Assembly: GCA_014237955.1 (NCBI GenBank) | Contig: JABABY010000011.1 | Location: 1-21,132 of the forward strand | DNA from: Planctomycetota bacterium | GTDB taxonomy: Bacteria > Planctomycetota > Planctomycetia > Pirellulales > UBA7805 | Length of the DNA: 21,132 nucleotides | Direction: 5' to 3' | Shown: one piece after another, positions 1 to 8,408 of the stretch | Numbering within the stretch: the first letter of the stretch is position 1 | Layout of the letters: each line of letters begins with the position of its first letter | Translations under genes and position numbers: made by a program | Notes under the pieces: generated by a model | The model's database searches: none | What the model was told of the DNA's origin: nothing | Seen by the model: only the letters and a program-made list of their open reading frames with translations

Positions 1-3000
1 ACGACATGGAAATTGGCGACAGCAGCGGAGAGCACGCGGTGAGCCTCTCGGGGATCACGGCGGGGGGCGGAGAATCGCAAACGTTGCAGGTTACCGCCAC
101 GAGTAGTAACCCGGGCCTGATCCCCAACCCACAGGTCAACTACACCTCTCCAAACACTGGTGGCAGTCTGGTCTTCAGCCCCGTACTGCTTCAGGACGGA
201 ACGGCTACCATTACGGTCACGGTGGAGGATGCCGGCCCGGATGGCAACCTAGCGACCACCGCAGACAACCAGAGCGTCAGCGAGACCTTTGATGTGGTTG
301 TCACGATGGTGGACCAGCATCCCCCGGTCTTTGACAACCAGTCGTTGAGTATCACCGAAAATAGCCCTGGTGGGACATCCGTCGGCACCCTCGAGGCTAC
401 GGACCTCGACGGTGACCTGATCACCTACAGCATCATTTCCAATACGGACCCTGATGGTGATGGTAATAATGCCTTCTACCTCAGTGGCGACGAACTCAAG
501 GTCTTCGATCCGGGCGACCTCGATTTTGAAACCGATCCACAGCTGACCATAACGGTCGGTGCGACAGACGTGGGTGGGAGCGGCCAGAGTAACACGGCCC
601 AGGTCACGGTCGATGTTCTCAACACTGCAGAGAACGATAGCGGTACGGTTACGATCGAGGTGCAGTGGAGCGATCCTGCGGGTATATTCACCCTCACTGA
701 AAAAGAGATCATTGCAGACCACGTTAAAGCGGCAGGTTATCACTGGACAGGCCACTTCGACCTTTTCGGCGGCCCGGACTCAACCATTGAAGTATTGATT
801 GAAGCAGAGGATGCTCCCGGCACACTTGTCTCTGCCATGAGCGTGACGACCGCACCACTTTTGCACTGGAACGGCTCGCGCGATCACGAAGGAGCTGCTT
901 TTGAAATTATCACCGGAGCGGACCCCAATGATCCGGGCTTCGGCGGCAACCACGATGTTGAGATAAACATCAATCCACTTCGAGACGGACTCAACGCTCC
1001 TAGTAATAAATGGTTTTTTGAACCCGATCCGTGGTTTCCGACCGGGTTGATTCCTGGATTGCCAAATGAAGCGAACGAGGAATACGACCTCATGTCGACC
1101 CTCTTGCACGAATGGGGGCACGCACTGGGATTCAATGGTAGTTGGCTTCCATTTGACACTGTCGCGGGACAATTTACAGATCAGGGCGATATTTATGCGC
1201 TCAATCTTGGCCGTTATCCAAATGTGGGCGCCTTCGACCGTTGGCTCGATGTGCCGGAATTTGGAAACGAGTATTGGTACTTTGCCGGGATCAACGCACA
1301 GAACGAATATGGTGGCCCGGTCCCTCTCTATTCGCCATTCCCTACAAACAGTAGCGGAATTTACCACCTCGGCAATCCAGAGTCGTTTGAACCAGGGTAT
1401 GATCTGAGCACCGAGGGCGAATTGTCGGATCTTATGTATGCATTTGGTGGTTCGGGTCCACCAGCCCTGAGTATCTCCAGCCTCGATTTGGCGATCCTCG
1501 AAGACCTGGGCTATCCCATCCAGCACATCGGCATTTCGGACCACACTTTTAATTGGGACGAACATAGCCCGGTCGGCACGTATGGAAAGTTCGTCGCCCA
1601 CGATCCTGAGGACCATCCTTTATCGATCTCCATTACCGATGGCAACCTCGATATCGATGGCGACGGCAATCTCGCCTTCCGGATCGAAGACCATCGGGTG
1701 GTGGTTAACGACCAACAGGACATCGACTACGAAACCAGTCCGATGATCGTTCTGGAATTGACTGCTACCGATGGAGAGGTTGATATTTTTGGCAATCCCT
1801 ACTCCTCGACGGGCTACATCACGATCTACCTCAGTGATATCGATGAGACCCTCACTTTTGACAATCAGGTCTTTAATATTGCGGAGAATAGCCCCAATGG
1901 GTCAATCATCGGAACCTTTGGGGGGGACTCGCCCGCAGGCTATCCCATCACCTATACCCTGACCACGGTAACCCACGATATTAATGCCGATGGCAACGTT
2001 GCCTATGAAATTGTGGGCAATCAGCTCATTGTCCATGACGTCTACGATTTCAATTATGAATTATTCAACACGATGGTTCTCTCCATCGAAGCCAGTACGA
2101 CATCGCACGAAGGGACCCTCACCGATTCGGCCCAGATCACGGTCAATATTACGGATGTAGACGATGACGATTTCCTCTTTTCCGTTTACGAAAACAGTGC
2201 AGAGGGTACCTTTGTCGGATTTCTTCCCGCCAGCAACGCGACCTACAGTTTCAGCACACTCGTCGATCGTGACGGCGATGGCAATGCGGCCTTTTCCCTT
2301 TACAAGAGCGATCGCAATGCCCTCACCTATATCTTCGTCAACGATCCGGATGATTTAGATTATGAAGATTCCGGAACCTACCATCGCATCTTTAACCCCT
2401 ATCAGGCGAGCGATGGCTCAGTGCCTGAAGGGGCCACGATCTTCGTCGAACTGCTCGACGTCCGTGAAACGCCTATATTTGACTACGAAGCCTTTACTAT
2501 TGCTGAGAACCCCGCAGAGGGTGGGGTCGTCGGTTGGTTTAGTGATATCGATGCTACCTACACAATCATCGGGAATAATCCGGACTCCGATGCCGACAGC
2601 AACGCGGCCTTCCGTATCGTAAAGAGCGATCGTAACTCCGTGAGTTATCTGATCGTTAACGATGCGGATGAATTTAATTATGAAACAGTTCCCGTCTTCA
2701 ATCTGTTCGTTGAGGCGATGTATGATGCCTACCCCGACACCCCAACAACAGGTCAAGCTGCAGTCAGCCTCACCAACGTCATCGAGCCGCCACGGAGTAT
2801 CGTACCGGGTGGACAGTTGGTAGAAGAAGATGACCACCTCCTCTTCGCCGCGAGCAGAAGCAATACGATCTATGTCCTCGATGAGGAGGCTGGCAGCGGT
2901 GTGATCGCGACTGTTTCTGCCAACGATGGAACACTCACGTTCCCGCAGCTAAGTGGCCTGACGATCTTCAGTGGCAGCAATGGGTCGGAAACGATCACGT

Positions 3001-5204
3001 TCTCCGGATCTGTCGCAGATGTGAATATTGCACTCGAAGGCCTCAAGTACACGCCCACGGCCGACTATAGCGGAGCGGCATCGGTTGATGTGGCAATTCG
3101 CAGTATCGACGGTGGGCGCGGTAGCACACAAACCGAGACAGTCACCATTACGGTGAATCCGATCAACGACGCGCCCGCCGGTTTGGCCCTGGCCAACAGG
3201 ACATCTTCCATATCGGAGGATACAGATACCACCGCCGCGCTTAAAGTGGCGGATATTGAGGTGACCGACGATGCGATTGGCAGCAACACAATCAGCCTTT
3301 CGGGTACCGATGCGGCCAGCTTTGAGGTCGTGGGTGGAGAACTTCGCCTCAGGGGAGGTACGATACTCAATTACGATTTGCAGAACACGTTTGCCGTTAC
3401 TGTGAATTTGGCTGACAGCACGGTCTCAGGGAGCACAACGCTCACGGAGGACTTTGTTCTTGCCATTGCAGATGTCAATCTAACGCCCACGGATATCACC
3501 TTGGCCAATGTGGTTCCCCTGTTTTCTGAAGATGTCGATACTAGTAGCCACATCAAAGTGGCCGATATCCAGGTGACCGACGACACTGCAGGCACCAACA
3601 CGCTGAGCCTCACGGGCGCCGATGCGGCGAGCTTCGAGGTGATTGGGACCGAATTGTTCCTCGTTGCTGGAACGGTCTTAGACTACGAGACGCAATCGAG
3701 CTACAGCGTGACGGTCAATGCCCAGGACAACTCTCTCTCCGGAAGTACACCGGTCACGGCGGGCTACTCGCTCGCCCTTACCGATGTGAACGAAGCGCCC
3801 TTGGCCGTTTCGCTGACCAACGCGGTTGGCGCATTGACGGATGACACCGATACGACCGGTGCGGTGAAGGTCGCCGATATCGTCATCACCGACGATGTGC
3901 TCGGGACGAACGATATTACGCTCACGGGCAGCGATGCGGTGAGCTTTGAGGTGGTCGGGGGAGAACTTCGCCTCAGGGCAGGTACTTTGCTCGATAGCGA
4001 TGTTCAATCGAGCTACGCGGTCACCGTGAATGTGGAAGACAGCAGCCTCTCCGGAAGCACACCGGTCACAGTCGGCTTGACGCTTGCCATCACGCTCCCA
4101 GGTAGCGGGAATGTCACGATCTTCGCCTACGACGATACTGCCAGCCTTGTGAGCAACGGCTCCTTCGAATCGGGACTGGAAGACACACTTTTGACGACTG
4201 TTGGCTCCATTACTGGCTGGACAAATTCCAATTTGATTGAGGTCTGGGGCGATGGCTTTGTGAATCGCATCGTCGGCGATCGGGCAGGACCCGACAATCG
4301 CGGTCATATCCTGGAACTCGATTATACCGACAGCGGATCGCTCGACTGGATCGAACAGGGGATCGCCACTGGCAGCGGTTCTTCCTACTTGGTGCTTCTC
4401 GATGTCCTCTCCCGCACCGGGGCCGGTGCTTCCGATGACATGGAGATGCTCTTTGGCGGTGTCGTCTTCGATACCATAAGCACCTCAGAGCTAGCAGGCG
4501 AGAGCTGGCAGACGCGAGGCGGGCTGGTAACCGGCACCGGCGGCACCGACGCGATCCGGATTACCGAGACGGCCGCGAGCAATGACGGCCTTGGCCCGCT
4601 CATCGACAATTTCCGCATCTTTGGGGCCGACACCCCATCGGTCGACGAGGCGATGCCGGTCGGAACTGCGGTCACGAATGTCGTCGTCAATGCCCTGCCG
4701 GGCCATAGCTACACGAATCTCCGCTTGAGCGATGATGCGGGTGGTCGCTTTGCACTCGATCTCGAATCGGGCGTGATCAGCACCACGCAGACTTTTGACT
4801 ATGAGACCGATCCGACCAGTTACCAGATCATTCTCACCGTCGATACCGATGAGGGTACCGTTCATAAATATCTCAATGTGGATCTCAATAATGTTGCGGA
4901 GGGTTCTGCTCATAGAAGTCTACGACAACTTTCAGAGCAGGGCGGTTGGCTTTCTAGGGCCAATGTGCAGCTAGACTCTCCAAGGATGTCTCTGGGAACA
5001 GGTGGTGTCCTTGATGACACATTGCAATCGAGCGATCTGGTCAGACTGAATGCTGCCGATAGCACGGCTCCCAGCAGCACGCTGGTCACGACCGATCTGG
5101 CCATGAGAAGCGGCGATGAACTGGACGACATCTTCTCCGCCCTAGAAGGCGACTGGCAGGACCTGTTTGGCGATGACGGCGAGAATCCATTTTCGGATCT
5201 CTAA
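1..5204 (+). CDS. Giant secreted cadherin-repeat protein with embedded metzincin-type metalloprotease (5' end outside window)
   Basis: The frame is open at the left edge, so the N-terminus and any signal peptide are missing; 1732 residues can be read from the ATG at 6. Order of modules, numbered from that ATG: a cadherin-like repeat (about 105-207), a zinc-protease domain (about 212-505), four more cadherin-like repeats (about 507-925), a cadherin/VCBS-like beta domain (930-1055), three tandem 104-residue repeats (1056-1367), a domain resembling DUF642/carbohydrate-binding folds (about 1370-1540, starting near NGSFESG), a last cadherin-like repeat (1542-1632) and an acidic, Asp-rich tail ending in NPFSDL. 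The protease has HEWGHALGF (H368, E369, H372), a likely third zinc ligand H454 in IYHLG, and a Met-turn M477 in DLMYAF. It probably works outside the cell in calcium-dependent adhesion or polymer degradation; the substrate is unknown. It converges on the pseudopilin gene with a 7-base gap. Confidence is high for the architecture and low for the role. Confidence 0.9.
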   Translation, partial: DMEIGDSSGEHAVSLSGITAGGGESQTLQVTATSSNPGLIPNPQVNYTSPNTGGSLVFSPVLLQDGTATITVTVEDAGPDGNLATTADNQSVSETFDVVVTMVDQHPPVFDNQSLSITENSPGGTSVGTLEATDLDGDLITYSIISNTDPDGDGNNAFYLSGDELKVFDPGDLDFETDPQLTITVGATDVGGSGQSNTAQVTVDVLNTAENDSGTVTIEVQWSDPAGIFTLTEKEIIADHVKAAGYHWTGHFDLFGGPDSTIEVLIEAEDAPGTLVSAMSVTTAPLLHWNGSRDHEGAAFEIITGADPNDPGFGGNHDVEININPLRDGLNAPSNKWFFEPDPWFPTGLIPGLPNEANEEYDLMSTLLHEWGHALGFNGSWLPFDTVAGQFTDQGDIYALNLGRYPNVGAFDRWLDVPEFGNEYWYFAGINAQNEYGGPVPLYSPFPTNSSGIYHLGNPESFEPGYDLSTEGELSDLMYAFGGSGPPALSISSLDLAILEDLGYPIQHIGISDHTFNWDEHSPVGTYGKFVAHDPEDHPLSISITDGNLDIDGDGNLAFRIEDHRVVVNDQQDIDYETSPMIVLELTATDGEVDIFGNPYSSTGYITIYLSDIDETLTFDNQVFNIAENSPNGSIIGTFGGDSPAGYPITYTLTTVTHDINADGNVAYEIVGNQLIVHDVYDFNYELFNTMVLSIEASTTSHEGTLTDSAQITVNITDVDDDDFLFSVYENSAEGTFVGFLPASNATYSFSTLVDRDGDGNAAFSLYKSDRNALTYIFVNDPDDLDYEDSGTYHRIFNPYQASDGSVPEGATIFVELLDVRETPIFDYEAFTIAENPAEGGVVGWFSDIDATYTIIGNNPDSDADSNAAFRIVKSDRNSVSYLIVNDADEFNYETVPVFNLFVEAMYDAYPDTPTTGQAAVSLTNVIEPPRSIVPGGQLVEEDDHLLFAASRSNTIYVLDEEAGSGVIATVSANDGTLTFPQLSGLTIFSGSNGSETITFSGSVADVNIALEGLKYTPTADYSGAASVDVAIRSIDGGRGSTQTETVTITVNPINDAPAGLALANRTSSISEDTDTTAALKVADIEVTDDAIGSNTISLSGTDAASFEVVGGELRLRGGTILNYDLQNTFAVTVNLADSTVSGSTTLTEDFVLAIADVNLTPTDITLANVVPLFSEDVDTSSHIKVADIQVTDDTAGTNTLSLTGADAASFEVIGTELFLVAGTVLDYETQSSYSVTVNAQDNSLSGSTPVTAGYSLALTDVNEAPLAVSLTNAVGALTDDTDTTGAVKVADIVITDDVLGTNDITLTGSDAVSFEVVGGELRLRAGTLLDSDVQSSYAVTVNVEDSSLSGSTPVTVGLTLAITLPGSGNVTIFAYDDTASLVSNGSFESGLEDTLLTTVGSITGWTNSNLIEVWGDGFVNRIVGDRAGPDNRGHILELDYTDSGSLDWIEQGIATGSGSSYLVLLDVLSRTGAGASDDMEMLFGGVVFDTISTSELAGESWQTRGGLVTGTGGTDAIRITETAASNDGLGPLIDNFRIFGADTPSVDEAMPVGTAVTNVVVNALPGHSYTNLRLSDDAGGRFALDLESGVISTTQTFDYETDPTSYQIILTVDTDEGTVHKYLNVDLNNVAEGSAHRSLRQLSEQGGWLSRANVQLDSPRMSLGTGGVLDDTLQSSDLVRLNAADSTAPSSTLVTTDLAMRSGDELDDIFSALEGDWQDLFGDDGENPFSDL
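3171..4106 (+). repeat. Three in-frame tandem repeats, period exactly 312 bp (104 aa), inside the giant protein gene
   Basis: Units start at 3171, 3483 and 3795 with no net insertion or deletion between them. Each unit has the pattern SxxEDxDT, KVADIxVTDD, LxGxDAxSFEV, ELxLxxGT, VTVNxxD and SGST. Units 1 and 3 share a 19-base identical stretch (GGAGAACTTCGCCTCAGGG, at 3337 and 3961) at the same place in the unit. This indicates a fairly recent duplication or gene conversion. The protein units look like cadherin-type beta-sandwiches. Confidence 0.85.
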
Positions 5205-5211
5205 CAGAAAA

Positions 5212-6273
5212 TTAGCCGCCGCTTGCAAAGTATTCGCTGATCGGGCTGTTGTCCTGCGAATCCCGCGTAATCATGCCCTTGAGTACCGCGGGGGCGACAT
5301 CGTTGGTCACCACGCGGGCACTGCCGTCGGCCATCGAAACCACGATCAGGCCAGGATGCTCGCTACTCATCCCATGCTCCATTCCATCTGCGGTCCAGTC
5401 TTCATCAAATTTGGTCGTGGGGTTGGAAAGATGCTCGTTGTTGATCGTGACTTTGGCGTTGGCTGGATCGGTGTCGCTCATCGCGTAGAGACTGCTGGTG
5501 CTGCCATCGGCCCAGGCCGAGAGTTTCGGCTCTCTGGTTTCGGCAAGTAATATTGTCAGTGAGGTTGCCTTGGGAAACCGTGCCGGAGCATGCGGATGTA
5601 GCATGCCACCGCCATTCTGGTTTGCGTCGATGGTTGTCGCTTTGCATAAAGCATCGCTTTCGAGAGTGGCTTTGTCCGTGGCGCCAACGCCTTTGTAATT
5701 TGTAATTGCAGGATTGGCAGCCATGCCGGTGTATTGCGATGCGTCGCTCGCAAGATTTCCGCTATAACTCGGACAGAGCAACGGCATAACCTTCTCAGTC
5801 CAAAGGCTTGCATTACAGTATTGTTCGTTGGTGACCGGATCGGTCTTCTCCATCTTGCAATACGGAACCATGCCAAAATCGATCTTCTCATAGATGTGCC
5901 CACTTTCCAGATAGGGCAGTAGTGGAACAATAAAGCTAAAAGGCGCGGTACCCGCTCGAGACTCCGCCTCCGTTTTAATAGCACCCATACCACTGCCCGG
6001 GGCAATCTCGGTATAGGTCGTGGTGTTGAGGTAGACCTCGCTGGCATCGCTCGCACGGTAGTGGCAGGCGGCGGGCATCCGGCGGCGCTGTTCTTCAAAC
6101 GATTTGACTGCCAGGGCCAACTGTTTTTGGTTGGCCGTGCAGGTGCTGCGTCGGGCCGACTCGCGGACGGTGCCGAGTGCGGGGAGTAGCAGGGCTACCA
6201 AAATACCAATGATGGCAATCACGACCAAAAGTTCAACAAGGGTAAAGGCAGATCTGAAAATAGTAGGTTTCAT
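5212..6273 (-). CDS. DUF1559 family pseudopilin-like protein with H-X9-DG motif
   Basis: This encodes a 353-residue protein of the large planctomycete DUF1559 family, which carries a type IV pilin/type II secretion N-terminal methylation signal. I start it at the ATG at 6273 because it places the signal at the very N-terminus (MKPTIFRSAFTLVELLVV). The frame stays open upstream to 6552, but that stretch is Arg/His-rich and runs through a promoter-like site and a hairpin. The hydrophobic helix spans residues 9-32. The C-terminal H-X9-DG signature is present (EHPGL...MADGS), as is typical of the family. The residue before the processed Phe is Ala instead of the usual Gly. Family members are thought to be processed by a prepilin peptidase and exported; their function is unknown. 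No clear Shine-Dalgarno is seen. The gene converges on the giant protein gene 7 bases away. Confidence 0.92.
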   Translation of the reverse strand: MKPTIFRSAFTLVELLVVIAIIGILVALLLPALGTVRESARRSTCTANQKQLALAVKSFEEQRRRMPAACHYRASDASEVYLNTTTYTEIAPGSGMGAIKTEAESRAGTAPFSFIVPLLPYLESGHIYEKIDFGMVPYCKMEKTDPVTNEQYCNASLWTEKVMPLLCPSYSGNLASDASQYTGMAANPAITNYKGVGATDKATLESDALCKATTIDANQNGGGMLHPHAPARFPKATSLTILLAETREPKLSAWADGSTSSLYAMSDTDPANAKVTINNEHLSNPTTKFDEDWTADGMEHGMSSEHPGLIVVSMADGSARVVTNDVAPAVLKGMITRDSQDNSPISEYFASGG

Positions 6274-6308
6274 GATGTAATTGGAAGAAATGCTAAGAAA
6301 GAGTTGGG

Positions 6309-6336
6309 GAGCGATGCACCTTGGATCACATCGCTC
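6309..6336 (-). promoter_or_regulatory. Perfect 8-bp hairpin in the leader of the DUF1559 gene
   Basis: GAGCGATG (6309-6316) pairs exactly with CATCGCTC (6329-6336) around a 12-base loop. Read on the minus strand it is followed by CCCAACTCTTTCTT, a pyrimidine-rich but broken T tract. It lies between the predicted promoter at 6351-6380 and the start codon at 6273, so it would form in the 5' leader. It could protect the mRNA, attenuate it, or terminate kinase read-through. Confidence 0.4.
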
Positions 6337-6350
6337 GCGTGGGGCTGGCC

Positions 6351-6380
6351 ATTGTAGCAATCGATAGCACCATTTGTCGA
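6351..6380 (-). promoter_or_regulatory. Sigma70-type promoter candidate for the DUF1559 gene
   Basis: Read on the minus strand, TCGACA (plus 6375-6380) and TACAAT (plus 6351-6356) each match the consensus hexamers at 5 of 6 positions, with an 18-base spacer. The expected transcription start near 6344 gives a leader of about 70 bases before the ATG at 6273. This argues against the longer reading frame back to 6552, because transcripts from this site would not include those codons. Confidence 0.5.
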
Positions 6381-6418
6381 GTAACCACGATAGATGGTGA
6401 TGATGCAACGCGTTGTTA

Positions 6419-7882
6419 CTAGAGTCCACTAGCGCGGAAGAAATACGTAAAAAAAGCTTCGCTTCGGGCCGAAGGGTCCGCGGCACTCCGCGTGGGGCAG
6501 AGGCGAGCTGTTGTTGCAGTTTCTTTCGCCCGCATGGCATTGAGCAGCCCACCGTACGCTGCGGTCTGGAATCTCAGCGGACCCTTGCGGGCGCTGATTT
6601 CAGCGGTGGCGCCGGGTGCAAGAAATTCCACGCCAGCGCTGAATACCTGTTGGAAAAAACGGGACTGACTCAAACCACCGGTCAGGACAAATCGTTTTAC
6701 CGCCCCGGCGTCCGGCGCTTCAGTTAGCATTGTTTTTGTGAGCCGCAAGAGTTCCAACATGATCGAGGCCTGGACGCTGGCTGCCTTCTCACCCATCGTG
6801 AGCGACTTCCAGTTAGGCGGGCAAAATCCAGTCCCCTCCCCGGGTAACACGCGGCGGATGTTGGACAAATCCGCTTTGTTTGCGAATGCGTCGAGCTTCT
6901 CCAACTGGTCGCTGTAGCGGACCGCATCGGTGCCGATGAATCCATCGTACCAACTGCAGCAGTCGGCAAGCATCAACAGCAGCATCCGGTCCTTGTAAAA
7001 TTCAAAGCATGCCGCTTCGCCCGCCAGCTCCACCTTAGGCGGACAGACCCGATTGATCGTACCGCTCGTGCCGGCTGAGATCACAATCGTCTCATAATCC
7101 TTCTCCGCAAGGCCGCACCCGACCCCCGTTGCGTGGTTGTCTCCCAGTGAGGCGATCACCTGGGAACCGGCGAGGATATTTCGGACTTCCGCCCAGCCTG
7201 CCTCGACATGATCGCTGCAGCGGGCGGAGACCCGGCCCACGTTGCGGCCACTCTGTACAACCCGGGGAAACCATTTTGGATTGAGTTTGCCCTTGCGGAT
7301 CGAACTCTCGGCCAGTTTTTTGGTCTGCTGGTCGAGCAGACCGTTGCTGATCGCATCGGAGCTGCTCAGGCGATCTTTACCGGTGAGCCGCTCGGCGATC
7401 CAGTCCCCGGTGGTCATGACCTGCGCGAGCTTGCGCCGCATGGCCGGTTCCTCGCTGAGCGCCCATGCGAGTTTTGGAAGAATAAACCGAGGTTCGATGC
7501 GGCCTACCTTCCGTTCCACGCCAGCGGCACGCAACTGCTCTACCTGATCGGTGGCGGCATTGCATTGCCAGCTCAGGGCCGGCATCAGCAATTGGCCCCG
7601 CTGGTCGAGCAACACCATGTCGTGCTGCCGCACGGCAAAGGAAAGAGCTGTTTTGTGAAATTGCCAGCCATTTTGTTCTAGAGATCTCAGAAGTGAGAGA
7701 ATCATTTTTGGGACCAGTTCCAGCTTGAAAGCGGGCTGCCCATGCCACCGCGTGGCACCCCGGATTTTCATATGCACGTAGGCCTCGGTACCGGAGCGAC
7801 TTCGGACGCCCAGTGCCAAACCGGTGGTACTCAAGTCAAATCCGCACCAGGCGGCGATTTCTTTCTTCGTTGTGCGGGCCAC
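6419..7882 (-). CDS. FGGY-family carbohydrate kinase (xylulokinase-like, substrate unknown)
   Basis: This encodes a 487-residue ATP-dependent sugar kinase with the two-domain actin-like fold. Visible motifs are the first phosphate loop FDLSTTG (D16), the catalytic-base region SLGDNHATG (D248, matching the XylB GDN motif), the second phosphate loop SAGTSGT (269-275) and the adenosine motif LTGGLSQSR (400-408). The length fits the family. The start is the GTG at 7882, which has GGAG eight bases upstream; the frame stays open to ATGs at 7930 and 7957, so the N-terminus could be up to 25 residues longer. No sugar isomerase, epimerase, transporter or regulator sits nearby, so the substrate cannot be inferred from context. 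The gene is followed after 145 bases by the DUF1559 gene on the same strand. The family call is strong; xylulose as substrate is not established. Confidence 0.9.
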   Translation of the reverse strand: MARTTKKEIAAWCGFDLSTTGLALGVRSRSGTEAYVHMKIRGATRWHGQPAFKLELVPKMILSLLRSLEQNGWQFHKTALSFAVRQHDMVLLDQRGQLLMPALSWQCNAATDQVEQLRAAGVERKVGRIEPRFILPKLAWALSEEPAMRRKLAQVMTTGDWIAERLTGKDRLSSSDAISNGLLDQQTKKLAESSIRKGKLNPKWFPRVVQSGRNVGRVSARCSDHVEAGWAEVRNILAGSQVIASLGDNHATGVGCGLAEKDYETIVISAGTSGTINRVCPPKVELAGEAACFEFYKDRMLLLMLADCCSWYDGFIGTDAVRYSDQLEKLDAFANKADLSNIRRVLPGEGTGFCPPNWKSLTMGEKAASVQASIMLELLRLTKTMLTEAPDAGAVKRFVLTGGLSQSRFFQQVFSAGVEFLAPGATAEISARKGPLRFQTAAYGGLLNAMRAKETATTARLCPTRSAADPSARSEAFFTYFFRASGL

Positions 7883-8408
7883 GTGCCAATCTCCGGTAAA
7901 GTGGGTCGTAAACAAAGCGGTCGTGCCCATCGTGCCATACGCTGCCCCGCGATGCAATCCGCCCGCATGCTTGGTTCGAGTCTCCGGGCAATTGGGGTGA
8001 TGCAGGTATCTGGGCTGAACCCGCAGAGACGGATATTATGGAGAAAACGAATCCCCAGCCAACGGCTGTTGGGAATCTATCGGTCCACCCTCGAGGAGAA
8101 TCTTTATCCGGTGTCAGTACTGTACCTTAGTGAAGAGGCGGTAGATCAGCACACCGAGATGCACGATGTGCTCGAAGCGGTCGAGGGGGCATTGGTACAG
8201 CCCTCCGTGGGCAAGGCCACCAATGTATCGCACAACGATGCGCGGTCCCCGGCGTCCAAGTCACTTTGTGGAACGGGTGAGGCAACGGTTCTTGCCAAGT
8301 CGGTCGGCCTGGCTAGCGAGAATCTTGCCCTTGCCGCAGGCCGAACGAGTAGCGGGTCGGCAGCCGACTGGGATGAAACACTTGGCCCCCCAAGGGTGGA
8401 CTGACGAT
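7883..8408. other. 526-bp region between the divergent kinase and fusion-transporter genes
   Basis: No recognised RNA gene is present. It must hold the promoters of both flanking genes, but I see no strong sigma70 match. A plus-strand frame of 134 codons (ATG at 8000, stop at 8402-8404) ends four bases before the fusion gene start. Its composition is rich in Leu, Glu, Ala and Val and is not obviously random, but it matches no family I know and lacks a properly spaced ribosome-binding site. The fusion-gene frame also stays open through most of this stretch, giving an Arg/Pro-rich peptide that looks non-coding. Confidence 0.4.

Noticed and set aside
1107..1142. Protease judged inactive because the third zinc His is missing from the standard motif
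   Set aside because: A suitable His (H454) and a Met-turn follow after a leishmanolysin-length insertion, so an intact site is more likely.
780..1616. Long minus-strand frame of 278 codons inside the giant protein gene
   Set aside because: It is the antisense shadow of the protease and cadherin coding sequence, with no recognisable protein features.
6274..6552. N-terminal extension of the DUF1559 frame
   Set aside because: It would bury the prepilin signal 93 residues into the protein and be translated across a good promoter and a hairpin; its composition is non-coding in look.
8166..8408. N-terminal extension of the MFS-PlsC-synthetase frame
   Set aside because: The 81 extra residues are Arg/Pro-rich with no domain; transporter homology starts just after the ATG at 8409.
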